Positions 9,455 through 19,400 of a stretch of DNA of 64,000 bases are shown here, piece after piece. The DNA lies in NCBI RefSeq assembly GCF_017254865.1, contig NZ_JAFKCV010000001.1, forward strand, positions 310,001 to 374,000, in the 5' to 3' direction. The notes under the pieces were generated by a model. That model did no database searches. It was not told the origin of the DNA and saw nothing but the letters and a program-made list of their open reading frames with translations. Every line of letters begins with the position of its first letter. Positions within the stretch are counted from its first letter, which is position 1. The stretch comes from Bowmanella dokdonensis (GTDB lineage: Bacteria > Pseudomonadota > Gammaproteobacteria > Enterobacterales > Alteromonadaceae). Made by a program: the position numbers and the translations under genes.

Positions 9455-11602
9455 ATGCTGTTGGCGGACGTTTTCATTTCCTACTCTCGCATTGATCAAC
9501 CGATCATTAAACGCCTTTCTCAAACACTGGAAGACCACGGCTTTTCTGTATGGTGGGATCGCGAGCTACTGGGTGGGGATAACTTCGCAGATGATATCGA
9601 ACGGGAGTTAATACGGGCCAAGGCCGTGATTGTGGGATGGTCTCAGTCAGGCTCAAAAAGTCGATGGGTGAGAGATGAAGCGTCGGTGGCGGCCGATGCC
9701 GGAACCTTAATTGCGATTTCCACTGATGGTTCGATGCCACCTATCGGCTTTCGGCAGTTTCATTGTGTTGACTTGTCGAAGTGGCAGGGAAAATCAGACG
9801 ATCCTGCCTTTGTGGATATCACTCGCGCCATCAGTGCCAAACTATCACCCACAGAGATGCACGATTTGCTTAACGCATCAGCACAGTGTGCCGCCGTGCC
9901 TAAAAATCGACGTTCGACGGATCGCTATCCATCGTCATCGTCAAATGCGAAGGTCGTCGCTGTATTGCCGTTTGCCAATCGCAGTCCCCTGCCAGAGGAT
10001 GCATTTTTTGCTGACGGTGTGCATGAAGAGCTGCTCACCCAGATTTCCAAGTTAACGGCCGTTCAGGTCATTTCACGCACATCGGTAATGGGCTATCGAG
10101 ACAGTAGCAAAAGCATTCCTGCAATCGCCTCAGAACTCGGTGCAACGGCAATTCTGGAAGGCTCAGTACAACGTGCAGGACAGCGTGTTCGAATCAACGT
10201 TCAGTTAATCGATGGCAAGACCGACACGCACATTTGGGCGGAAATCTACGATCGGAAACTCACACCAGAAAACATCTTCGATATTCAAAGCGATATCACC
10301 CGGGAAATTGCCGATGCCATGCAGGCAGCGCTGACCCCGGAAGATGAGATGTTGCTGAGCGGCGACGCTCCCACCAATGATCTGGCGGCCTATGATGCCT
10401 TTTTGCGGGGCAAACAAAAAATGCGCTCGGAAGCTTCGGGAGAAGAGGATTTTCATCTGGCAATCAAGGAGTTTGACCAGGCTATTGCTGTGGACCCCCA
10501 GTTTGCAGAACCCCATGCCAATAAGGCTCGCGCATTTTTAACGCTATATTGGTTTTTCGGTTGGGATACCCGTTGGCTGAACATGGCGAAATTATCGGTT
10601 GAGCGTGCGGTTATGCTTGCCCCAGATTCAATCGAAACACTGTTAGCGCAGGCCTACTGCTATTACTGGGGCGAGTTGAATTTAGAGCAGGCGGAGCGGG
10701 TACTCAACCGAATCCTGGATATCGCCCCGCAAAACGCCGAGGCCTGGGCGTGCAAGAGTTACGTGATTCGTCGCACAGGCCGCTTCACCGAGTCCATATC
10801 AGCGTTGAAAAAAGCTATGCGTTTGGATCCCATGCTGGTCGATCTGCCGATGGAGCTGTCCAGCACATTAGGGGCTATCGGTCACATCAGGCAAGCCAGG
10901 GAAATGGCAGACCGGGTTCGAACCTTAGCGCCAAAATCTAACTTCACCGCCATCGCCGCGGCCGATGTGTTCCATTTAATTGGTCAGGCGCAGCAGGCCT
11001 ACGAGGCAGCCAGTGCAGAAGTAGATCGGGAAGACTTTATTTATTATTACCGCCGCGCTTTTCATGCGCTGAATACCGCTGAACCACAACTTATTGAGTC
11101 ATCCTTTACCACCTGGCCAGAAAAATACCGAAGCACGCCCATGTTTCCGGAAACTTTCAGCCTGTATCAGGCCACGGCGTACAAAGTGCTCGGTAAACAA
11201 AACGAACTCGCGGCAATACTGCCGCAAATTCAGCAGCGGCTTGCCGCAATGGATGACCCCTACCCCGGTGGCTGGCTACCTGAAGCAGCCTATTATCCAG
11301 TCACACTGCCAGGATTAATGGGCAATCTGGAAGAGGTAAAAGCCGCGGTAGAAGACTATCATGCCCATGCAAAGCGCGATCAGTTTGCCACCTTGTACCA
11401 TTACCACAGCATCAGCACGGCGTTCTTATTCTGTGATGATACCGGCAGTGCTTTGACCTATTTGGAAAAGCTCGCCAATATATTTGGACCTGCCAGTTAT
11501 TTAGCGATCTCTATCATGCCTCAATATCGGCTGTTGCAATCACAACCTCGTTACCAAGCGATGCAAACCGCGTGTCAGCAATGGCAGGCAGCAACAGCAT
11601 AA
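9455..11602 (+). CDS. TIR domain protein with TolB/FlgO-like domain and TPR repeats
   Basis: A 715-residue cytoplasmic protein in three parts. Residues 3-130 form a TIR domain (DVFISYSRID, the WWDRELLGGDNF turn, and SRWVRDEASVA with the Glu that serves as catalytic residue in NAD-cleaving TIRs). Residues about 165-290 match the domain that follows effector domains in adenylate-cyclase-like TPR proteins (VAVLPFANRS, FADGVHEELLTQISKL, GATAILEGSVQRAGQRVRINVQLID). The rest, about 300-715, is helical tetratricopeptide repeats. Known bacterial TIRs either hydrolyse NAD or act as scaffolds; which applies here is not shown. GGGAGA lies next to the ATG, and a TTG two codons on (9461) has better spacing, so the start may be slightly later. 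Confidence 0.85.
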   Translation: MLLADVFISYSRIDQPIIKRLSQTLEDHGFSVWWDRELLGGDNFADDIERELIRAKAVIVGWSQSGSKSRWVRDEASVAADAGTLIAISTDGSMPPIGFRQFHCVDLSKWQGKSDDPAFVDITRAISAKLSPTEMHDLLNASAQCAAVPKNRRSTDRYPSSSSNAKVVAVLPFANRSPLPEDAFFADGVHEELLTQISKLTAVQVISRTSVMGYRDSSKSIPAIASELGATAILEGSVQRAGQRVRINVQLIDGKTDTHIWAEIYDRKLTPENIFDIQSDITREIADAMQAALTPEDEMLLSGDAPTNDLAAYDAFLRGKQKMRSEASGEEDFHLAIKEFDQAIAVDPQFAEPHANKARAFLTLYWFFGWDTRWLNMAKLSVERAVMLAPDSIETLLAQAYCYYWGELNLEQAERVLNRILDIAPQNAEAWACKSYVIRRTGRFTESISALKKAMRLDPMLVDLPMELSSTLGAIGHIRQAREMADRVRTLAPKSNFTAIAAADVFHLIGQAQQAYEAASAEVDREDFIYYYRRAFHALNTAEPQLIESSFTTWPEKYRSTPMFPETFSLYQATAYKVLGKQNELAAILPQIQQRLAAMDDPYPGGWLPEAAYYPVTLPGLMGNLEEVKAAVEDYHAHAKRDQFATLYHYHSISTAFLFCDDTGSALTYLEKLANIFGPASYLAISIMPQYRLLQSQPRYQAMQTACQQWQAATA

Positions 11603-11633
11603 TGAGAGGACATTACCTTGTCCAGGACGGTGG

Positions 11634-12374
11634 ATGGCGCTTTTTCCCCTCCCTTTGATAGATGTCCTGATACTGACACTAGCCAGCTTTATGGGGGCGG
11701 TATTCACCGCTGCCTTTGGGGTCGGGGGTGGGGCCTTTCTTCTGGCCGTCATGGCAGGCTACTTGCCGGCGATGGCACTCATTCCTCTGCATGGTCTGGT
11801 GCAAATGGGATCGAATGCCAGCCGGGCAATCATGACGCGCCAATATTTCAGCTGTGCGGTGTTTGGCTGGTTTGCTCTGGGCGCTGTTATCGCCGCCTTG
11901 TTTTCCGTTCCCTTGATTGGCTGGTTCGACATGAACTTTATCAAGCCGCTTATTGCTGTTTTTATACTTTGGCTGTGCTGGGGGACAATGCCGGCGCTGG
12001 GGCTTGGCAAGAATAAGATGGGATTAGCGGCCGGCGGACTGGTCACCACCGCTGCTACGATGCTGGTAGGGGCAACAGGACCCTTATTAGCAGCCTGGCT
12101 GGGAAGGGAGGGCGTGTCTCGTTGGCAGTACACCGCTAACTTCGCTTCCTGTATGACGCTTCAGCATTTTCTCAAAGTCCTGGTCTTTGTTGCCGCAGGA
12201 TTCAGCTTTTGGCAATGGCTCCCCCTGGTGGGGTTAATGCTGTTAGGGGTATTTGCCGGAACCCGGCTGGGATTGCTGTGCTTGGGTAAGCTACCAGAGA
12301 AGGCGTTCAGAACCGCCTTTAAATGGTTGCTCACCCTGCTGTCCCTGCACTTGTTATGGACGTCACTCTCTTAA
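11634..12374 (+). CDS. TSUP family (TauE/SafE-like) membrane transporter
   Basis: A 246-residue integral membrane protein with about eight hydrophobic segments and the two-fold repeat of the 4-toluene sulfonate uptake permease family. The first repeat holds the Gly-rich GAVFTAAFGVGGGAFLLAVMAG and the second LVGATGPLLAAWL. Relatives export sulfite, sulfoacetate or related organosulfur anions; the substrate here is not indicated. It starts 31 bases after the TIR gene but its function suggests no link, so a shared transcript would be incidental. Confidence 0.8.
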   Translation: MALFPLPLIDVLILTLASFMGAVFTAAFGVGGGAFLLAVMAGYLPAMALIPLHGLVQMGSNASRAIMTRQYFSCAVFGWFALGAVIAALFSVPLIGWFDMNFIKPLIAVFILWLCWGTMPALGLGKNKMGLAAGGLVTTAATMLVGATGPLLAAWLGREGVSRWQYTANFASCMTLQHFLKVLVFVAAGFSFWQWLPLVGLMLLGVFAGTRLGLLCLGKLPEKAFRTAFKWLLTLLSLHLLWTSLS

Positions 12375-12503
12375 CCGGAGATCGATTCGCTGTTAAAGCG
12401 AAAAGCAGCTTTGAGTTTGTGCTGAGCATTTGGCTGCCAGGCAATGTCATAGGCATTGCAAAGAGGTTTTGCAAAAATTGTCAAAAAAGAGGTGTGATAC
12501 TTC

Positions 12504-14207
12504 ATGAGCAATAGGCAGTCGGATAAGACACCTGGCACTGTGCAGACACTTGGCGATCTTGCAGGGTTGGTTGACTATTCATTGATGGATACCCTGGCCC
12601 CGGATCCGCAAGCCGAAGCCTCCGGGATGGAGCATCAGCCAAGACAGGTTTTCTCCGGGCACTATGTGCCAGTCAAACCCACGCCCATCAAACATCCCGA
12701 GTATGTGGCGCACAGCAGTACGTTTTTCCGGGAACTGGGGTTTGACGATAGCCTGGCCCATACAGAAGCGTTCAAGCGCTTGTTTTCAGGTGACCTGTCA
12801 CAGGTGCCGGCTCCCATGCGCAAAGTGGGTTGGGCGACAGGATATGCGCTGTCCATTTACGGTACCGAATATACCCAGCAATGCCCGTTTCAGACCGGCA
12901 ATGGCTATGGCGATGGCCGTGCCATCTCGGTGCTTGAGGCGGTAATCAACGGCAAACGCTGGGAGATGCAGCTCAAAGGGGCAGGTCGCACGCCCTACTG
13001 CCGCGGTGCCGATGGCCGGACGGTTTTGCGCTCAAGCGTCAGAGAATTTCTGGCGCAGGAGCATATGCATGGGCTGGGAGTGCCTACCTCACGCTCACTT
13101 TGCCTGTTTGTTTCTCAGTCAGAGACGGTAGACCGCCCCTGGTATCGGCAAGGCTCTGATTCCTTCGATCCAGACATTATGGGCGCAAACCCGGTAGCTA
13201 TCTCAACACGGGTTGCGCCGTCTTTTTTGCGGATAGGGCAGCTTGAGCTGTTTGGCCGCAGGGCCCGCAGCAAGGCTCATCCCAGTGCATTGCAAGAGCT
13301 AGAAGCGATCGCGCTGCATTTAATTCAGCGCGAGTACAGCGGCGAAGTGGATAAGAGCCTGTCAACGGCAGACCAACTAATCCAACTGGCGTTGGCCTTT
13401 CGTGATCGTCTGATCTCTCTGGTTGCCGACTGGATTCGGGTGGGTTACTGCCAGGGCAACTTCAACAGCGATAACTGCGCAGGGGGCGGCTTTACCCTGG
13501 ACTATGGGCCCTTCGGGTTTTGCGAGCGGTTTGAGCCTATGTATCAACCCTGGACAGGGGGAGGCCGCCACTTTTCCTTTCTTAATCAGCCCACCGCAGC
13601 AGAAAAGAACTTTGAGATGTTTTGCCGGTCCCTGGCACCACTGCTGGCACAGGAGCCCGGTAAAAGGCAGGAACTGGATAGCATCCGCAGTGGGTTTTCC
13701 ACTCTCATGCAGCAAAAGATGGAAAGAATGTGGGCATCCAAGCTGGGGTTGGAAGTATTTGACTCAGAGCTTGTTATATCTTTATTGCAGCTAATGGTAC
13801 AAACCTCTGTTGATTACACTATTTTCTTTCGCGAATTGTCGGGGATCCCAGCCGACCTATCCGGCGTCAGTAAAAGCTTCTATATGCCTCCAACAGAGGA
13901 GTTAAGCACCCAATGGAACAAATGGCTGAAAGCCTGGCGCGAGCAGATTGAAAAACAGGGGGATAGGCAAGGAACCTCAATAAAGATGAAACGAGTCAAC
14001 CCAAAATATAGCTGGCGGGAGTGGCTTATTGTTCCTGCATACCGGCAAGCGGAGAAGGGCAACTATGCCCTGATTGAAGAGCTACAGCAGGTATTAACCA
14101 GACCCTACGATGAACAATCCGCTGAGGTGGAAAGTAAATATTATCGCTTGCGACCAGCAGAATATTTCCGAGCCGGTGGTATTTCCCATTACAGCTGTTC
14201 GTCCTGA
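12504..14207 (+). CDS. selO: Protein adenylyltransferase SelO (long form)
   Basis: Pseudokinase-fold enzyme that transfers AMP from ATP to Ser/Thr/Tyr of target proteins in redox homeostasis. The product is 567 residues, longer than E. coli SelO (478). Family blocks are clear: [14 protein letters not shown] (GDGRA 136-140), [19 protein letters not shown] with the ATP-contacting Lys158, [22 protein letters not shown], and the DYGPFGF block with the metal-binding Asp. The C-terminus ends YSCSS, with Cys565 third from the end, the place where animal SelO carries selenocysteine. The extra length lies mainly in the N-terminal 40 residues and loops. Monocistronic, convergent with def. Confidence 0.92.
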   Translation: MSNRQSDKTPGTVQTLGDLAGLVDYSLMDTLAPDPQAEASGMEHQPRQVFSGHYVPVKPTPIKHPEYVAHSSTFFRELGFDDSLAHTEAFKRLFSGDLSQVPAPMRKVGWATGYALSIYGTEYTQQCPFQTGNGYGDGRAISVLEAVINGKRWEMQLKGAGRTPYCRGADGRTVLRSSVREFLAQEHMHGLGVPTSRSLCLFVSQSETVDRPWYRQGSDSFDPDIMGANPVAISTRVAPSFLRIGQLELFGRRARSKAHPSALQELEAIALHLIQREYSGEVDKSLSTADQLIQLALAFRDRLISLVADWIRVGYCQGNFNSDNCAGGGFTLDYGPFGFCERFEPMYQPWTGGGRHFSFLNQPTAAEKNFEMFCRSLAPLLAQEPGKRQELDSIRSGFSTLMQQKMERMWASKLGLEVFDSELVISLLQLMVQTSVDYTIFFRELSGIPADLSGVSKSFYMPPTEELSTQWNKWLKAWREQIEKQGDRQGTSIKMKRVNPKYSWREWLIVPAYRQAEKGNYALIEELQQVLTRPYDEQSAEVESKYYRLRPAEYFRAGGISHYSCSS

Positions 14208-14292
14208 TTGTCAGTCAATCGCACTTCGCGATGGGCTTGGCCATTAGAGTCAGGCTCCGCTCCCTTAGCCTGTTATGCCGGCTTTTTTCCCC

Positions 14293-14832
14293 TTAATGGG
14301 CCGTCCCGCTCACCCCGGCGACCTGCTGCAACCAGACCGACTCAGCCATGATTTGCTCAGTACTGGTTACATGGTCAAGCCAGGTTTTGCCAATCAGATG
14401 ATCGTGCTCATGCAGGAAAATACGCGCTAAAAAGCCTTCAAAGTGGATTTGGCAATGCTTGCCGTCGATGTCCTGGTAACTGACATCCACCTGGTCGGGA
14501 CGCTGGATAAAACCACGTAGGGCCGGCACTGACAGGCAGCCTTCCCACGCCCATACCCACTTATCTGACTGACTAATGATGCGCGGATTGATTAACAGCA
14601 GCGGTTCCATCTGCGGGGCGTCGGGGTAGCGCGGACTGGGCCTTGAGGCGACATACATCATGGCACGCCCGTCAAATACCTGTGGGGCGGCAATGCCGAC
14701 ACCGTTAGCATCCAGCATGGTTTGCAGCAGGCCCTCGGTAAAGCCTTTAAGTTCGGTGGTGCCAAACGCTTCAGCGGGCACATCATGGGCCTGCTGTTTT
14801 AATACGGCTTCGCCAATCTGGGCAATGTGCAT
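14293..14832 (-). CDS. def: Peptide deformylase
   Basis: Metalloenzyme that removes the formyl group from nascent N-terminal Met. All three signature motifs are intact in the 179-residue product: GVGIAAPQ (44-51), EGCLS (97-101, with the metal-binding Cys99) and HEHDH (141-145, two His ligands and the catalytic Glu). The gene is not next to fmt, and the WEGCLSVPALRGFIQRP context is of the divergent second-copy type, so a canonical def-fmt copy probably exists elsewhere in the genome. A TPR gene remnant lies directly upstream. Confidence 0.93.
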   Translation of the reverse strand: MHIAQIGEAVLKQQAHDVPAEAFGTTELKGFTEGLLQTMLDANGVGIAAPQVFDGRAMMYVASRPSPRYPDAPQMEPLLLINPRIISQSDKWVWAWEGCLSVPALRGFIQRPDQVDVSYQDIDGKHCQIHFEGFLARIFLHEHDHLIGKTWLDHVTSTEQIMAESVWLQQVAGVSGTAH

Positions 14833-14836
14833 GTCG

Positions 14837-14966
14837 TATTCCAGGTTATGCCGCGCAGGCTTGTCGCCAGGCGCTCGCCTTCTCGCAGTGACACATTGCC
14901 ATCAAAGGGTTGCAGTGACAAGGCCTGGCGGTATTCCTGTATGGTGTCAGTTGCCTGAGCTTGTTC
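14837..14966 (-). pseudogene. Remnant of a tetratricopeptide-repeat gene
   Basis: Reading minus from 14966, the frame encodes about 43 residues including TIQEYRQALSLQPFDGNVSL and REGERLATSLR, the cadence of a TPR helix pair (Y..AL.L.P). It has no start of its own, overlaps the last bases of the PD40 gene in another frame, and runs into the deformylase start. It looks like a 3' fragment of a lost gene, possibly fused or frameshifted from the PD40 gene. It rests on the repeat pattern alone. Confidence 0.35.
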
Positions 14967-15831
14967 TGAGTGTCTCGAGAATCTTTGTGCTCACCCAGTA
15001 GATGTCGACGTTCTCGTTATCTTCATCTATGCCACGGTTAAACAGTATATATTTGCCATCGGGTGTGACGCTGGCATAGGCATCCCATCTGGAGGAATTG
15101 ACCCGGTCGCCCATGTTAATTGCCGGTCCCCATGAGCCATCCTGCTGCCTGAAACTAATATAAAGATCAGAATCACCATAGCCGTCTTCCCTCTTGCTGT
15201 CCCATATCAGGTAGCTTTCATCCGGGGCGATAAATGGGTGAGCCGTGTATGTCCCACTGTTAATTTCAACTCCCATTAGCTCAGGCACCTGACGTTTACC
15301 TTCTATTAAGGTGGAAATACGAATCACATCCTTGCTCTTATAATCGTCAAACACATAGGTCCCCTTTGCAGAGGCTGACAAGCGCATAATGCCCCAGTCT
15401 TCCCGCTCGAACATGGGCCCCAGTCCCTTACGTTCCGACCAACCATCGCCCTGGCGGTCCTTGTAGCCTTTTGCCATATGCATGCGCTTGCCATCAGGGG
15501 AGAATGACAGTTCGCCGGTACGGGGGAACTCAGTAAACTTTCTCCAAACATTGTTTTGCTGACGAAAACCAATAACCGTTGAACGGCTGCGCTCACCGCC
15601 TCTGGTGGTGAAGTAAAACTCCTGCATGCCTGGGGCGAATACCCCTTCCAATTCCCAGCCTTCTTTAGAAATGATGCCAGGCGCAAAGGGTTCGGCCACC
15701 ATGCCGGGTGGTTTTTGCCCCATATAAGAGCCCTCAAGCACAGGAAACTCTTCCTGGCCGTAACCTGGTCTTAAGGTGAGAGTGCAAAGCAGCAGTATGG
15801 CTGTGAGTACAAAAAGGCGTTTTATATTCAT
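14947..15831 (-). CDS. Secreted PD40/WD40-like beta-propeller protein
   Basis: A 294-residue product counted from ATG 15831 (MNIKRLFVLT), which gives a good signal peptide ending near RPGYGQ; the 11-codon upstream extension begins at TTG and would spoil it. The mature protein contains TolB-type PD40 repeats such as LSFSPDGKRMHMAKGY, HPFIAPDESYLIWDS and ASVTPDGKYILFNRG, each with the SPDG-like turn. Such proteins occur as periplasmic sensors or binding modules; no enzyme motif is visible. The final residues after KILETLR overlap the TPR remnant in another frame, so a frameshift at the 3' end is possible. Confidence 0.75.
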   Translation of the reverse strand: MNIKRLFVLTAILLLCTLTLRPGYGQEEFPVLEGSYMGQKPPGMVAEPFAPGIISKEGWELEGVFAPGMQEFYFTTRGGERSRSTVIGFRQQNNVWRKFTEFPRTGELSFSPDGKRMHMAKGYKDRQGDGWSERKGLGPMFEREDWGIMRLSASAKGTYVFDDYKSKDVIRISTLIEGKRQVPELMGVEINSGTYTAHPFIAPDESYLIWDSKREDGYGDSDLYISFRQQDGSWGPAINMGDRVNSSRWDAYASVTPDGKYILFNRGIDEDNENVDIYWVSTKILETLRTSSGN

Positions 15832-16421
15832 GCTTGTCGTAACTTTGAGTGATGGAGCGAACAAGCTAGATCCCGGGCGGATAAATCACCTGAAATACCG
15901 ATGAAATATTGCTGACTTTTTGCTGACGTCCCCTATTATCCGCCCCGGCACTGCCCAAAGCCCACTCACCCAGAGCCTTTCTGAAAATGTGATTCCAGGC
16001 CCTCACAGCGGCTAAATCCCTCTGCCGGCCTTCAGCAAATTGGCTGATCCTGTAAAAAATCCTCGTCCCTTGCAGAAAGTTGTTGATTTAATAATCATTG
16101 CGATGTTAAAAAATAACATATAGTGTAAATCATAATGTTACTTTGTAACTTTCCGCCGTGACAAAGAGGTGCTTGCCCAAGATGAGTGGCCTGGTGCAAG
16201 CCTTTAACGGAGTAGATGCGGTGACTCAATTCACCGCTGCATGCACTCTTGCAGCGAAGCAGTTGGCAATATAGCTGTGGTTGCCTCCAATAGGGTACTT
16301 TTTTGAAATGACAGCGTTGTCATGCAAAGTGCCTATAGGAAGGGTGAAGCGGGGTTTCAAGAAAGAGCTGAGATAAGGCTATGACAATAGCCAGGAATAC
16401 AAAACACACTGAGGGTTAGAC
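15832..16421 (+). other. 590-bp regulatory spacer upstream of the TonB receptor
   Basis: No gene is seen. The stretch 16081-16150 is AT-rich and holds two small palindromes, ATGTTA-N5-TAACAT (16103-16119) and GTTAC-TTT-GTAAC (16137-16149). A LacI-type operator lies further down at 16308-16323. The length suggests a long 5' leader or several control sites for the nutrient locus. Confidence 0.5.
16308..16323. promoter_or_regulatory. LacI-type operator candidate
   Basis: ATGACAGCGTTGTCAT is a 16-bp palindrome with one mismatched pair (14 of 16 positions symmetrical) and a central CG step, the hallmark of LacI-family sites. It ends 98 bases before the TonB receptor start. No LacI gene lies in the window, so the regulator is inferred. 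Confidence 0.5.
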
Positions 16422-19400
16422 ATGTCTAATAAATTTCAGAAAAAACGTCTGGCAACAGCAATATCTGCTGCGATCACCTGTTCACTGTCTGCTGCAGTTT
16501 TTGCCCAGTCGCAGGACAATGAGGTGCAGAGCCTCGACGAGGCGACGGAAGTCATTGAGATCAGGGGTATTCGTCAAAGTATCCAGACTGCGCAGGACCT
16601 GAAACAGTTCGCCGATACGGTTAAAGACGTGATTACGGCGTCAGACATCGGCGCGCTGCCGGACAGATCAGTCACTGAAGCCCTTCAGCGTGTACCCGGT
16701 GTCACCATCGAGCGTTTCGCCGCCTCGGATGATCCCAAACATTATGCGGATGAAGGCACCAGCGTGCTGGTGCGCGGTTTGGATCGGGTGCGCAGCGAAA
16801 TAAACGGTCGTGACAGCTTCAGCGCCAACCCTTATGGCGGGCTCAGCTATGAGGATTTTCCCGCCGAGTTGTTAGGTGCGGTGGAGGTGGTGAAAAACCA
16901 GACCGCTGATCTGATCTCCGGTGGTATCGCCGGCACCGTCAACCTGATTACCCGCAAGCCTTTTGATTCTGATAACCGCCTGATATCGGTGAGCGCACAG
17001 GCAAACTACGGCGATTACCGCGAAGAAACCACCCCCTCATTCAGTGCCCTTTTCTCTGACAACTGGGATACCGATTCGGGCAAGTTCGGCGTGCTGGTAG
17101 CCGCATCAGATTCTGAGTACAGAACCCGCGGTGATGGCTTCGGCTTGGGCAACTACCACAGCCGTGGCCCGGTGGATACCTTCTCCTATGATGAGTGGGG
17201 TACGCCGACGCCGGGCGTGGTTGCAGGGATGTATTCCAACCCTTGTATTCCCGGTGCCTCAGACTGGCGGGCCTGCGGTCCCGATCTTGAAGATACGGTT
17301 CAGTATACAGATGAAGACCAGGCCGCCTATGTGCCGGAATTTGATGGCCAGGCCCTTGAGGGGCAACCCGATGGTGTAACCTGGTATGCCCCGGCGAGCT
17401 ACACCATGTCTTCCGCAGAAAATGACCGTAAACGTCAGGGCCTCACAGCATCGTTACAGTGGCAGAGCACGGATGAGAGAATTACCGCCACCCTGGAACA
17501 TATCAGCTCCAAGGCCTCTCTGGAATGGCGGGAATATGTGATTGCCTCTGGTGATCGCGGGTTTCTGCCCTATGCGCCTAATGCTATTCAGTGGTTTGAT
17601 GAAGAAGAAGAGGGCCGTCCTCTGACCGTGGATGAAAACGGCTATCTGACCTCGGGTGTCGGCCGCTCAAATGAGCCGGAGCTGCCATTGCAGTTCCGCT
17701 CCCGCTATAACTTAAATGAGAGCACGGTCAAAGACACCTCATTCAATCTGAAATTTAAAGCCACAGACCGTTTAACGGTAATGGCAGATTATCAGCACGT
17801 GGACTCTGAGCAGATTGTTCACAACAACTCGCTTACGTCGCGAATCAACGGTAATCAAACCGCCGAGCATGCCCCGTTCTTCCTGGATTTGCGAGGGTCC
17901 ACCCCGACGCTTGAGTATTTAAACCCCAACACCTCAACGCCCCCGGACGTGGAGGCGAATACCAATCCGATTCTGCGTATCGCCAGTGGCATGCAACAGG
18001 AAGAGCACAACGAGGCCACCGCTGACACTTACCAGCTCGACTTTAAGTACTTACTGGACGGGGCTTTTACCTCAGTCATGACGGGAGTTTACTACTCTGA
18101 AAAAGAACTGACAGTGCGTAATACCGACTACGAGGGCTGGCAGGCTCTGGGTACACCCTGGAATGCGCAGGCGTCCTATAATGCCTCGCCGCAGGTGGTT
18201 CCGGAACTGTATAACCGCATCAGCTTCGCCGACCATTACAACGGCGATACGCTGATGGGGCCTTACAACAGCTTCCTGTTTCCACGTATGGATCTGGCAG
18301 AAAATTACGTCCAGACTTTGCGTGAGGGATGTGGAACCTGGAGCGCCCTGGGCAATGCCATGGATGGAAGCGGCGCTTGCGCTCTTCCCTATGAAGACCT
18401 GGAGGATCGTGCTTTCAGTCATTTTGCCCCACGCCATATCAGTTCAAGCAAAACTGATCGCACTGAATTCTATATTCGCGCCGACTTTGACGTTGAGATG
18501 TCAGATATTCTGGTCAAAGGTAACTTCGGCCTGCGCTATGTAAATTATCAGTTGCAGTCGACCGGCGGTATTAACCTGCCTGCCACTTCACGGCGTGGTA
18601 CCGACGAGACCGGCTCCTTGTATCAAACCATGCTGAACAAATACCCCAGTATCTTTGCCCTGGCGTCCGGCGAGTCCTTCGCCAGCACAATAGAGGGTAC
18701 GGATTATTCAACGGTGCTGCCGAGCTTAAACCTGAGTTTTGGTCTTACCGATGATGTGATTATCCGATTTGGCGCGTCCAAGGGGCTGTACTATCCAAGT
18801 CTTGTGGATGCGGCCAACAAAATGGTCATCAGCCTGGACTACGAAGAGGTGTATCAAAACCCCAACGAAGCCAAGGATGAAGAAACCAACCCCACTGTCG
18901 ATCTGCAGAATATTGAAATCAGTGCCAATGCCCGGAACGCGTTCCTGGAACCGGAAGAGTCCGTCAATCTGGATTTGTCAGCAGAGTGGTACTTTGCGCC
19001 GGCGGGCTCGCTGACCTTTGGCTTGTTCCATAAAAAGCTGTCGAACATTATCCGCAACCGGCAGTTTTCCACAGAAGTGGATATCAACGGAACCAGCTAT
19101 CCAGTGTCGGCTTATGGCCCGGATAACACGGGCTCGGGCACCATTCGGGGGGCAGAGCTTTCCTACTCCCAGTTTTACGACATGCTACCGGGAATATGGA
19201 GCGGTTTGGGTCTGCAGTTTAACTATACCTATATCGACCAGGATGGCCTGGAAGACCCCAATACCAACCCCATACAGCCCATTCAGTTCAATGGTGCAGG
19301 CGTGCCGATCAGCGATAATCGTAATACCTTCCGCCAGTTTACTGGCTTGCCGTTGCAAGGTTACTCTGACCAGAACCTCAATATTGTCGGCATGTATGAG

